From positions 1 through 14,451 of the forward strand of contig DAOVTR010000006.1 in assembly GCA_030633015.1 (NCBI GenBank): a DNA stretch of 14,451 nt, written 5' to 3'. Source of the DNA: Bdellovibrionales bacterium (GTDB lineage: Bacteria > Bdellovibrionota > Bacteriovoracia > Bacteriovoracales > Bacteriovoracaceae). The notes under the pieces were generated by a model. It searched no databases and was not told where the DNA came from. It saw only the letters and a program-made list of their open reading frames with translations. The position numbers and the translations under genes are program-made. Below, in pieces: positions 7,821-14,424 of the stretch; positions within the stretch are counted from its first letter, which is position 1; each line of letters starts with the position of its first letter.

Positions 7821-8221
7821 TGTCTAAAAGTATAAACTTGCAAGATCACATTAAAACAAATACTGCCGGTATAATCTGGATCACAAAAGAAAAGCTAAGC
7901 CATAAACTTAATTTATACAATGATCTAAATTATTTTTTTAATGGACTTATTACTCAATATTTAAAAACATCAAAAAATAAAGAAAAAAATGACGGTATTA
8001 ATTTTTTTATTTCAAATAATTTTAATGATTCTTTTTTCTTAGGACACCTAACAATACAGACAAATAATCTTCAAGATTACCTTAAAAATTTAATTTTGCT
8101 TATAAATAATAAGAACTGGGAAAACATGGATGAAATCCTGGTTATTGACAGCGCATCATGCAACGCACTCCTAAGTCTTGAAAAGTTGAAGACAGGTTTC
8201 AATTTTAAACAATTCTTTTAA
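7820..8221 (+). CDS. Unrecognised 133-residue protein coupled to nusB
   Basis: I do not recognise a family. The protein is rich in Asn, Lys, Leu, Ile and Phe, has no signal peptide, membrane helix or Cys motif, and reads as a soluble alpha/beta protein. A likely strand GIIWITKE lies near residue 17, an amphipathic segment at 80-105 (DYLKNLILLINN) and a possible strand-turn-helix at 113-130 (DEILVIDSASCNALLSLEKL). The start overlaps the nusB stop by one base and AAAGGA at 7808-7813 is six bases upstream, so translation is coupled to NusB and the gene is genuine. Partnership with NusB or rRNA transcription is suggested only by position. Confidence 0.75.
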   Translation: MSKSINLQDHIKTNTAGIIWITKEKLSHKLNLYNDLNYFFNGLITQYLKTSKNKEKNDGINFFISNNFNDSFFLGHLTIQTNNLQDYLKNLILLINNKNWENMDEILVIDSASCNALLSLEKLKTGFNFKQFF

Positions 8222-8260
8222 TATTTAAGCATTTCCTAATGTTCAGCTAACCTTAATTAA

Positions 8261-8269
8261 TGTTAGAAT
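8261..8269 (+). promoter_or_regulatory. Extended -10 promoter candidate for the PilZ gene
   Basis: TGTTAGAAT contains the extended -10 TG-N followed by TAGAAT, five of six bases to consensus. No good -35 lies 16-18 bases upstream, as is usual for extended -10 promoters. The transcript would start near 8276 and include the short leader ORF. Confidence 0.4.
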
Positions 8270-8297
8270 TTTAAAACTCGCCAAATAAGGATATGAG

Positions 8298-8324
8298 ATG
8301 AGTGATAATAGAAAAAGACAATAA
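8298..8324 (+). CDS. Eight-codon leader ORF before the PilZ gene
   Basis: ATG at 8298 opens a frame encoding MSDNRKRQ, ending with TAA at 8322-8324. An AGG at 8288-8290 stands seven bases upstream. Its stop overlaps the first A bases of the AAGGAG site (8323-8328) of the PilZ gene, so ribosomes ending here could re-initiate on it. The peptide resembles the basic start of PilZ proteins, so it could also be a remnant of an earlier N-terminus. Whether it is translated cannot be told from sequence. Confidence 0.35.
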   Translation: MSDNRKRQ

Positions 8325-8334
8325 GGAGAATTTT

Positions 8335-8652
8335 ATGACTTTAGATAAGAGACAACATGAAAGATACGATTCAAAACTAAGATTTAAAATTTACACAAGT
8401 CTAACTAGATGCGCTTACTCTGTAGATATTAGTGATGTTAGTAAAAAGGGCGCTTTTATTAAATCAAAATATATACCACAAATTGGAGAAACAATTACTT
8501 ACGTTGTTTTAAATGGTTTAGGCACTAAGCTACAAACTGGAAATGCAAAAATTGTTAGAACTAAAGAAACAGGATCTGAACAAGAAGTAGGTTTTGCAAT
8601 AGAAATGGAGCAAGAACTACAAGAGGATATTGTTAACAAAACAATGCAATAA
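8335..8652 (+). CDS. PilZ-domain protein (putative c-di-GMP receptor)
   Basis: A single-domain PilZ protein of 105 residues. The two c-di-GMP binding elements are present: R6-x3-R10 (RQHER) at the N-terminus and D34-x-S36-x2-G39 (DVSKKG) on the first strands, followed by the barrel strands and the GSEQEVGFAIEM segment. It likely binds cyclic di-GMP in the cytoplasm and passes the signal to an unknown partner, for example in motility or surface behaviour. A GTG at 8302 is in frame, but AAGGAG at 8323-8328 is six bases before the ATG at 8335 and puts the RxxxR motif near the N-terminus as usual. It is separated from the preceding gene by its own candidate promoter, and its stop lies one base from the convergent methyltransferase stop. 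Confidence 0.88.
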   Translation: MTLDKRQHERYDSKLRFKIYTSLTRCAYSVDISDVSKKGAFIKSKYIPQIGETITYVVLNGLGTKLQTGNAKIVRTKETGSEQEVGFAIEMEQELQEDIVNKTMQ

Positions 8653-8653
8653 T

Positions 8654-9463
8654 TTAAGACACGGCCATTATATAAATAACCCATGAGTCACAATTTTCAA
8701 CGGCGAGGGTTGCTTCTTCAAAGTTACCATCACCGTCTCCATCATCATCTTCGCCTTCCCAAAATAGTTTTACTCGACTAAAACCTGCTTCTTCTAAAAT
8801 TTCTTTTAATTCATTTGGATTCCACATTCTCCAATCATAAGTAAAAACATCTCTATACTTTTTATTATTTTCTTTAAGTTTAAAATGAATCTTATACAGG
8901 CACTCTCCTGTCAACGGATTAAACTTATCTAAATCCCAAAAATATGAGTGATTATCATGCTCGGTCTCTTCTTCAAGAGGTTCATAGGCTTGAGTTCCAC
9001 CAAAAAGATCAATGAAAAATGCCCCTTCATCCTTTAACCCTTGCTTTACTTTTTTAAAATAATCTAAAAGCTGAGCACGTTTTTTAAAAATAAAATATGA
9101 AAAATTAAATGCTACAATTATATCGGACCTAAAACTAAAATCATCTAAAACATTTCCCTCAACATATTCCATACGAGCTTTTTCTTGCGCATTTAATTTT
9201 ATATAATGATTTTCAAGACCATATTTAATTGGTTCGGGATCTAAATCCACGGCCCATGCATTGTAACTTGGCCCCTGCTTAACCCAATCACAGGCCATTG
9301 CTGCGGTTCCACCGAAATCCTCTCTTAAACTAAATGGTCTTTTATTAAATTCAATTTCAAATTGATCATTTATAAAATCAATATCACTCTCATGACATTG
9401 AACTGATGATTCATAGAGCTTGTATTTTAAATCTACTGAAAGTTTTCTATCGTCCACTTGCAT
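8654..9463 (-). CDS. Class I SAM-dependent methyltransferase, substrate unknown
   Basis: The 269-residue protein has a Rossmann methyltransferase core: motif I as LREDFGGTAAMACDW (46-60), where DFGGT replaces the usual GxGxG, motif II AVDLDPEPI (71-79), EGNVLDD (102-108) and motif IV IIVAFNFSYF. Families with an E-D-F-x-G-T motif I are small-molecule or uncharacterised methyltransferases, so no substrate is assigned. Near the C-terminus an acidic loop EGEDDDGDGDGN (236-247) contains DGDGDG, which resembles a calcium-binding DxDxDG loop but lacks the final acidic ligand. AAAGGA stands six bases before the ATG at 9463. It follows slyD after 138 bases with its own possible -10 box, and is convergent with the PilZ gene with one base between stops. 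Confidence 0.88.
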   Translation of the reverse strand: MQVDDRKLSVDLKYKLYESSVQCHESDIDFINDQFEIEFNKRPFSLREDFGGTAAMACDWVKQGPSYNAWAVDLDPEPIKYGLENHYIKLNAQEKARMEYVEGNVLDDFSFRSDIIVAFNFSYFIFKKRAQLLDYFKKVKQGLKDEGAFFIDLFGGTQAYEPLEEETEHDNHSYFWDLDKFNPLTGECLYKIHFKLKENNKKYRDVFTYDWRMWNPNELKEILEEAGFSRVKLFWEGEDDDGDGDGNFEEATLAVENCDSWVIYIMAVS

Positions 9464-9500
9464 TTATGGTCCTTTATTAAAAAAATATTTGAAATCAGAA

Positions 9501-9506
9501 ATTATA
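9501..9506 (-). promoter_or_regulatory. Candidate -10 box for the methyltransferase gene
   Basis: A perfect TATAAT on the minus strand lies about 40 bases before the methyltransferase start. No good -35 hexamer stands 16-18 bases further upstream, so this is a composition-prone match in an AT-rich spacer and is given with reserve. Confidence 0.3.
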
Positions 9507-9601
9507 TAACTATAGGTTATTATGTATAAAATCAAAAGGTTTTAGCTCAGCGTGTAATATTTTTGCTTTAAAAGAAAATTATTTATAAAACCAAAAAAGA
9601 A

Positions 9602-10084
9602 TTAGTGATGTTGTTCACCTTTGCTGTGAACATGTCCGTGGGACAACTCTTCTTCTGATGCCTCTCTAATTTCAATGATTTCAATATTAAAATGCAAAGT
9701 TACACCTGAAAGAGGGTGATTTCCATCAACTACGACATTATCACCATCAATAGACTTTATGGAAACAACAACTGGGCCTCCCTCAGTTTCTACCTGAAAT
9801 TGCATTCCAATTTCAAGCTTACCAGCATCTTGAAATTGTGCCTTAGGTACAGTTTCAAGTAGCTCGTCTCTATAGACGCCGTATCCTTCTTCAGGAGCAA
9901 CTACAACGTCAAACTTATCTCCCTTAGACTTTCCTTCCATCTCTTTTTCAAGACCCAAAATTATATGTCCTAATCCCTGAATATAAGTTAGTGGTTCTGC
10001 GCCATCTGAGGAATCAATTATATCTCCACTATCATTTTTTAAAGTATAGTTCATTGTTACAACTGCATTTTTAGAAACTTGCAT
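9602..10084 (-). CDS. slyD: FKBP-type peptidyl-prolyl isomerase SlyD
   Basis: Cytoplasmic prolyl isomerase and chaperone. The 160-residue protein has the SlyD layout: FKBP half-domains at about 1-70 (with PLTYIQGLGHIILGLE and GDKFDVVVAPEEGYG) and 120-141 (GNHPLSGVTLHFNIEI), interrupted by the chaperone insert-in-flap domain (about 71-119). The C-terminus ends HGHVHSKGEQHH, a short His-rich tail (H149, H151, H153, H159, H160) without the long Cys/His tail of the E. coli protein, so some metal binding may remain but with fewer ligands. AAAGGA is six bases before the ATG at 10084. It follows the DUF6165 gene after 75 bases and precedes the methyltransferase gene; the spacers on both sides lack clear terminators. 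Confidence 0.94.
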   Translation of the reverse strand: MQVSKNAVVTMNYTLKNDSGDIIDSSDGAEPLTYIQGLGHIILGLEKEMEGKSKGDKFDVVVAPEEGYGVYRDELLETVPKAQFQDAGKLEIGMQFQVETEGGPVVVSIKSIDGDNVVVDGNHPLSGVTLHFNIEIIEIREASEEELSHGHVHSKGEQHH

Positions 10085-10159
10085 AAATTATCCTTTGTAA
10101 TTTAAGTACAAACCATTTGCTAATAAGCTATAATAATTTCCTTCAAAAATATAGTATTA

Positions 10160-10540
10160 TTAATATGGATTGTAGGATTTAACCTCAACAATATGTGATC
10201 CAAAATGCTCATTGATTCTATTTTTAATTAAAAATCTCTTATCATTGCAAAAATAAACTGATCTTGCGATTTCTATAAAACTAGTATCAAAAATTTTCAA
10301 CCGCTCTTTTTCCCTAATATCGTCTTCAATTTTCCAAAGCTGGCCATTAATATCTATTAGCTCTTCAATGAAATGATCTGTTTCATCCAGCTGATACTGA
10401 TCAACTACACTTAAAAGGGCATCTAGCTCCTTTTGAATATTTTTAACTTTCAGCTCATCTGTAATATTCTTTTTTTTTATTTTTAAAATTGAGATCTTAT
10501 CCAATAATTCCCCAATTGATACTGAACACATTACATTCAT
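10160..10540 (-). CDS. DUF6165 family protein
   Basis: A soluble 126-residue protein matching the DUF6165 pattern as I recall it: an N-terminal helix SIGELLDKISILKIKKKNI, a Leu-rich helical middle with LWKIEDDIREKE (69-80), then SFIEIARSVYFCND (87-100), INEHFGS (109-115) and the terminal KSYNPY. The family's molecular role is not known to me; members often sit near carbohydrate or surface-polysaccharide genes, but none are visible here. AGGAG lies five bases before the ATG at 10540, inside the end of greB, and the greB stop overlaps the start (ATGA), so translation is coupled. An alternative start at the fourth codon exists. Confidence 0.8.
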   Translation of the reverse strand: MNVMCSVSIGELLDKISILKIKKKNITDELKVKNIQKELDALLSVVDQYQLDETDHFIEELIDINGQLWKIEDDIREKERLKIFDTSFIEIARSVYFCNDKRFLIKNRINEHFGSHIVEVKSYNPY

Positions 10541-11016
10541 AAAATCTCCTGATATTTAATTTCTAGAATTTCATATTCCATCTGTCCGTTGGGTGATTTA
10601 ACATTAATTATCTCTCCAATACATTTTCCTAGGAGAGCACTGCCAATAGGTGATTTCCAACTAATCATCCCTAAATTAATATTTATTTCATCTTCTCCAA
10701 CAATTATATATTTTTTTTTAACATCTTCTTCGTTTGAAACTGTTACCGTTGCTCCAAAAACTATTTTAGTAGATGATATATTTTGAGGATTAATTATTTC
10801 TATTTTATCAAGTCTTTTTAAAAGAAATCTAACTCTACGATCGATTTCTCTTAAACGTTTTTTACCATACAAATAATCTGCATTCTCACTTCGATCCCCA
10901 TTTGAAGCGGCCCAAGCTACTACCTTATTTGTTTTAGGTCTTTCGACTTTCTGTAGATTTTCTAACTCATCTGCTAAAACTTTAAAACCTTGAGGAGTAA
11001 TATAATTTTTAACCAT
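10537..11016 (-). CDS. greB: Transcription elongation factor GreB
   Basis: Stimulates RNA cleavage by backtracked RNA polymerase through its secondary channel. The 159-residue protein has the N-terminal coiled coil (about 10-75) with the tip motif WAASNGDRSENADY, including D41 and E44 that coordinate the catalytic magnesium, then KKRLREIDRRVRFL, and a C-terminal FKBP-like domain from about 85. The ERP...WAAS...LREIDRRVR pattern fits GreB better than GreA. The start overlaps the phosphatase stop (TAATG). No strong ribosome site is seen, so coupled re-initiation is likely. Its stop overlaps the DUF6165 start. Confidence 0.93.
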   Translation of the reverse strand: MVKNYITPQGFKVLADELENLQKVERPKTNKVVAWAASNGDRSENADYLYGKKRLREIDRRVRFLLKRLDKIEIINPQNISSTKIVFGATVTVSNEEDVKKKYIIVGEDEININLGMISWKSPIGSALLGKCIGEIINVKSPNGQMEYEILEIKYQEIL

Positions 11017-11501
11017 TAAAGTTCTTTTTTTAATTGCTCAAGTAGTCCATAACATCCATCTTCAACCAGATTAAGCACATGCTCAAACCCCTGATCTCCA
11101 CCATAATACGGATCTGGAACAAAGCTATCATCAAATTTTGTGCAAAAATCTGTCATCATATGAATTTTTTTCTTGTATTTTAAGGCCCCATCTCTACCCA
11201 TAATATCTTCATAGTTATGGTCGTCCATAACTACAATATAATCAAACTCATTAAAATCACTACTATCGATAAAGGCCCTCGATCGACTTAGAAGCTCTAT
11301 TCCTCTAAGTTTAGAGTGTTGCCTCATTCTCGCATCGGCCAAATCACCTGCGTGGTTACCAATCGTTCCAGCAGAATCAACGACAATCCTCTCCTCTAGT
11401 CCCTCATTTTTTATCAGTGATTTCATAACTCCTTCAGCTGCTGGTGAGCGACAGATATTACCCATGCATACAAAAAGAATTTTTTTTATTTTTTTTTGCA
11501 A
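11016..11501 (-). CDS. Low-molecular-weight protein tyrosine phosphatase
   Basis: Removes phosphate from tyrosine residues or small phosphoesters. The 161-residue protein has the N-terminal P-loop VCMGNICRS, with nucleophile C12 and R18 in the C-x5-R pattern, and the general-acid motif with D130 in DPYYGG. The length is normal. No ATG is available: an in-frame TAG lies two codons upstream, so the start is the TTG at 11501, served by GGAG seven bases upstream, or the protein is made by frameshifting from the lipoprotein gene. It overlaps that gene by 16 bases, in the -1 frame, over a run of nine A residues. It ends on the greB start (TAATG). Confidence 0.9.
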   Translation of the reverse strand: MQKKIKKILFVCMGNICRSPAAEGVMKSLIKNEGLEERIVVDSAGTIGNHAGDLADARMRQHSKLRGIELLSRSRAFIDSSDFNEFDYIVVMDDHNYEDIMGRDGALKYKKKIHMMTDFCTKFDDSFVPDPYYGGDQGFEHVLNLVEDGCYGLLEQLKKEL

Positions 11502-11665
11502 CCTCTATCTCCATTTTGCAATTTAAAGGGCTTATTGGGATCAAACTTAGAATCAACATCATCGCAATCGCTACTTTTTTCACTCAAGCTATTTGTAATC
11601 ACTGTTTTTTTTTCAGTGCAAGATATAAAAAAAGATAAAACAAAAATCATTATTATAACCTTCAA
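11486..11665 (-). CDS. Small predicted lipoprotein, unrecognised
   Basis: A 59-residue protein with a lipoprotein signal: MKVIIMIFVLSFFISC, a single Lys, a hydrophobic run and C16 as the probable lipidated residue (FISC fits the lipobox loosely). The mature part is short and polar, with C34 and C56 and the segment DPNKPFKLQNGD. The start chosen is TTG at 11665, with GGGGAG seven bases upstream inside the end of the dehydrogenase gene; an ATG at 11650 with AAGG eight bases before it is an alternative but removes the basic residue. It lies two bases after the dehydrogenase stop and overlaps the phosphatase gene. I know no family for it; location at a membrane is inferred from the signal only. 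Confidence 0.6.
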   Translation of the reverse strand: MKVIIMIFVLSFFISCTEKKTVITNSLSEKSSDCDDVDSKFDPNKPFKLQNGDRGCKKK

Positions 11666-11667
11666 AT

Positions 11668-12408
11668 CTATTCTCCCCAATTAATATTTTTCATGAGTAA
11701 ACGATAAATCCATCTTGGCATTCTATCAAGTAGGTAAATAATAAATTTCATCTGCCATGGAAAAATAAATAATATTTTCTTTTTATCAATAGCATTTTTA
11801 ATTTTTAAGGATGCTTGCTTTGCATTCAGCAAAAAAGGCATTTTGTGATTATTTTGTTTGGTTAAAGGGGTATCAACAAATCCTGGAGCAATATTTGTAA
11901 CATGAATTCCGTCGGAAATAAGATCAATACTAAAAGATTCACATATCTTCGTTACTGCTGCCTTAGAGGCTGAATAAGCTGCGGCCTTAGGAACTCCAAT
12001 CATTCCTGCAACTGAGCTTATAGCAACAAGATGACCATTTTTTTTCGGTCCCATAATTGAAAGGGCCGCATCAAAAGAGTTTAAAACACCTATTACATTT
12101 ATATTTATCATACTTCTAGATCTGTTAAAATCAGGAATTCTTGTCTTCTGCCCAACAGCAACTCCTGCATTAGCAATCATTATATCTAACTCTCCATCAC
12201 TAAATTCCTTCACTACTTGCAATAATTTGTCTCCATCAGTTACATCAACTTGATAGGCTTTTATCTCTGGGTATAAACTCTTAAAATCTTTAGGTAGTTT
12301 ACTTAAATCTCGACCACAAATTCCCACAAGGTAGTTACTATTGCTATATAAGATTGCAAGTTCGTACCCAATGCCTGTTGTGGCCCCTGTAATAAAAATC
12401 TTTTTCAT
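11668..12408 (-). CDS. Short-chain dehydrogenase/reductase, substrate unknown
   Basis: A classical NAD(P)-dependent SDR of 246 residues: GATTGIG cofactor motif (8-14), NAG (80-82), N104 in the INVIG segment, and catalytic S132, Y145, K149 (SSVAG...YSASK), followed by APGFVDTPLT. The C-terminal part is basic and hydrophobic (FIIYLLDRMPRWIYRLLM), which suggests association with the membrane or a lipid-like substrate; this is inference. It is distinct from fabG in the same window and lies among unrelated genes. The start is seven bases after the permease stop; AAGGAT at 12424-12419 is ten bases upstream. Its end carries the ribosome site of the lipoprotein gene. Confidence 0.9.
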   Translation of the reverse strand: MKKIFITGATTGIGYELAILYSNSNYLVGICGRDLSKLPKDFKSLYPEIKAYQVDVTDGDKLLQVVKEFSDGELDIMIANAGVAVGQKTRIPDFNRSRSMININVIGVLNSFDAALSIMGPKKNGHLVAISSVAGMIGVPKAAAYSASKAAVTKICESFSIDLISDGIHVTNIAPGFVDTPLTKQNNHKMPFLLNAKQASLKIKNAIDKKKILFIFPWQMKFIIYLLDRMPRWIYRLLMKNINWGE

Positions 12409-12415
12409 GATCTTT

Positions 12416-13483
12416 TTAATCCTTACTGCAACAATGTTCTGGTTTTGTTTTGGTAAATAATTTTTTAATATTTGACTTGTATATTCCTTTTATAAGAAGG
12501 AGTAAAAAAATAACAGATAATAGATCAATGATCCATGAATATTCACCGCTTCCATGATGAGCACCATTAACCTTAAAATCATATGATAAATTAAAAAACT
12601 TATAAAAATAGTCTACCGCAAACGAAATAATAAAAGCTACAATTGCTACTGATATTACATTAAGCAGTACTCCCTTTTTTCCAATATATTTTTGAATTAC
12701 TAATAGATTTGAAATATTAGTAGCAGGTCCTACAAGCAAAAAAATAACCGCTGTACCAGGTGACATTCCCTTAACAATCATTGATGCCGCAATTGGAGTA
12801 CTTGAAGATGCACAAATATAGAACGGAATTCCTACTGCAAGGACAATAAATTTTCCCCATATTCCATTCATATTTATAAAGAAATCAGCTGGAACAAAAA
12901 AATCAATTAACGACCCCAAGACAATACCAAAAAAGAGCCATAGTGCCATGTCATCCATTAACTCTCCATAGGCGTATTTAATACTAGTAATGAATTTATC
13001 TTTTAAGGTTTGCTTTTTTTCATGGACTTCATCTGACGGCGTGCAATTTTGTTCATCGTCTTGTTCATTAATTTTTATTTCATTGCTATTAAAAAATATT
13101 TGCATCACTCCGGCGACAAGAGCAGATATAAAAGCTGCCATCGGCCTAATAAGTGTCATTGGAAGATCCATAAGAGAATAAGTAATGGCAATAGAATCTA
13201 CTCCTGACTCTGGCGTAGAAATTAAAAATGCAGAAGTTGCTGCATTATTTGCTCCTGATTTTTTGATGGTCACTGCTGTCGGAATAACAGAGCATGAACA
13301 AAGAGGAAGAGGAATCCCTAACAATGAAGCTTTTATTACAGAGATCAAACCTCTTTTTCCTAAATGCTTTTTTATAAACGCAATCGGAATTAATACTTTT
13401 AAAATTCCTGCCAGTAAAAAACCACCCAAAAGATATGGTGAAGTAAGAGATAAATATTTCCAAAATGATTCTAAAAATTCCAT
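12416..13483 (-). CDS. SO_0444/ArsP-type permease (putative metal exporter)
   Basis: Integral inner-membrane permease of the DUF318/ArsP_1 group. The 355-residue protein has about eight to ten hydrophobic segments in two halves linked by an acidic cytoplasmic loop (about 133-165, including DDEQNC). Each half carries a signature: PLPLCSCSVIP (58-68) with C62 and C64, and CASSSTPIAASMIVKGMSPGTA (224-245) followed by VGPATNIS. Members called SO_0444 are proposed Cu/Zn exporters and ArsP proteins export organoarsenicals; C62, C64, C224, H309-H310 and the terminal HCC could bind metal. An ATG at 13498 has no ribosome site; GGGAAG seven bases before the ATG at 13483 supports the shorter form. It leads the minus-strand operon. 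Confidence 0.85.
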   Translation of the reverse strand: MEFLESFWKYLSLTSPYLLGGFLLAGILKVLIPIAFIKKHLGKRGLISVIKASLLGIPLPLCSCSVIPTAVTIKKSGANNAATSAFLISTPESGVDSIAITYSLMDLPMTLIRPMAAFISALVAGVMQIFFNSNEIKINEQDDEQNCTPSDEVHEKKQTLKDKFITSIKYAYGELMDDMALWLFFGIVLGSLIDFFVPADFFINMNGIWGKFIVLAVGIPFYICASSSTPIAASMIVKGMSPGTAVIFLLVGPATNISNLLVIQKYIGKKGVLLNVISVAIVAFIISFAVDYFYKFFNLSYDFKVNGAHHGSGEYSWIIDLLSVIFLLLLIKGIYKSNIKKLFTKTKPEHCCSKD

Positions 13484-13521
13484 ATTATTTCTTCCCATAT
13501 TAAAAAATAATCGATACTACT

Positions 13522-13530
13522 ATTATACCA
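13522..13530 (-). promoter_or_regulatory. Extended -10 promoter for the permease operon
   Basis: On the minus strand the sequence TGGTATAAT is a perfect extended -10 (TG-N-TATAAT). No good -35 is needed or seen. Transcription would begin near 13515 and leave a leader of about 32 bases before the permease ATG. The same short spacer also serves the divergent TauE-type gene. Confidence 0.5.
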
Positions 13531-13551
13531 GATCATAAAGGAATGAGCTAA

Positions 13552-14361
13552 ATGTTAATAATCTATCTAACAATTGTTGGATTCGGAGTAGGAATTTTAT
13601 CTTCGTTTTTTGGTATTGGAGGAGGTGTTCTTGCTGTACCTGCATTATATACAATCTTTCCAAACATAAATCCACAAATTGCAATTGGATCTTCCCTTGG
13701 ATTGATCTTTATAAATTCCGTTTTAAATACTATAAATTTTTTAAGAGCAGGAAAGCGACCAATCGTTTCAATTTTAATACCAATTGGTATATTTATTATT
13801 CTTGGAGTAATAACTGGAAGTTATTTAACAGATTTTTTAAAACCTATCACTCTCAAATATTTGTTTGGTATAATTTTAATTTTTGTTGCCCTCAGAACTT
13901 ACTTCTCAAAAACCTCAAACGAAATTGTAAAGGAGTGGCAACCTGACAATATGAATAATTTATTTATAAAATCATCTATTACTGCTTTTATAAGTGGGGT
14001 TATATCCGGCATGACAGGTCTAGGGGGAGGCGCAATTTTAGTTCCTCTTTTTTTAACTGTTTTATATATGCCATTTGGATGGGTACCGGTTTATTCTAAC
14101 ATTGCAATGGGACTAGGGACATTTGCAGGACTCATCTCATATTTAGTTAAGCCAACCCAATCAAATTTTGATATTGATATATTAAATCAATTTCAAATAG
14201 GACAAATTAATGTTGCCATAATTGCTATTTTATTTTTAGGAGCATTAGTGTCCGCTCCTATAGGTGTTAAACTCACAACTAGGGTAAAACCAAATACATC
14301 AAAAAAGTTGTATGGCGCACTGCTCCTGATTATTGCTACCAAAATATTTTTAACTAGCTAG
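13552..14361 (+). CDS. TauE/SafE family permease
   Basis: Inner-membrane transporter of the sulfite/organosulfonate exporter group. The 269-residue protein is formed of two homologous halves, each opening with the family motif: GILSSFFGIGGGVLAVP (14-30) and GVISGMTGLGGGAILVP (149-165). About eight hydrophobic helices are visible, split by a polar loop at 120-138. The true substrate cannot be told from the sequence. AAAGGA at 13537-13542 is nine bases before the ATG. It is transcribed away from the SO_0444-type permease across a spacer of 68 bases, which suggests but does not prove shared regulation. A tRNA gene follows. Confidence 0.88.
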   Translation: MLIIYLTIVGFGVGILSSFFGIGGGVLAVPALYTIFPNINPQIAIGSSLGLIFINSVLNTINFLRAGKRPIVSILIPIGIFIILGVITGSYLTDFLKPITLKYLFGIILIFVALRTYFSKTSNEIVKEWQPDNMNNLFIKSSITAFISGVISGMTGLGGGAILVPLFLTVLYMPFGWVPVYSNIAMGLGTFAGLISYLVKPTQSNFDIDILNQFQIGQINVAIIAILFLGALVSAPIGVKLTTRVKPNTSKKLYGALLLIIATKIFLTS

Positions 14362-14377
14362 ATTTAAAACATTTTTC

Positions 14378-14406
14378 TTGACGATAATCTTAAAGCTCCA
14401 TATATT
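14378..14406 (+). promoter_or_regulatory. Sigma-70 promoter of the tRNA gene
   Basis: TTGACG (14378-14383) and TATATT (14401-14406) are each one base from consensus and exactly 17 bases apart. The predicted start near 14413 lies about 12 bases before the mature tRNA. This is the clearest promoter in the window. Confidence 0.8.
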
Positions 14407-14424
14407 CAAAAATGTAAAAAAAGT

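Noticed and set aside
10589..10786. Plus-strand open frame opposite greB
   Set aside because: It is antisense to a well conserved elongation factor and has no start context.
11444..11684. Plus-strand open frames opposite the lipoprotein and phosphatase genes
   Set aside because: They arise from low-complexity A/T runs, overlap each other and lack ribosome sites; the minus-strand reading has a signal peptide and operon spacing.
13185..13538. Plus-strand open frame of 117 codons opposite the permease
   Set aside because: It is antisense to the conserved membrane permease, has no ribosome site and no recognisable motif.
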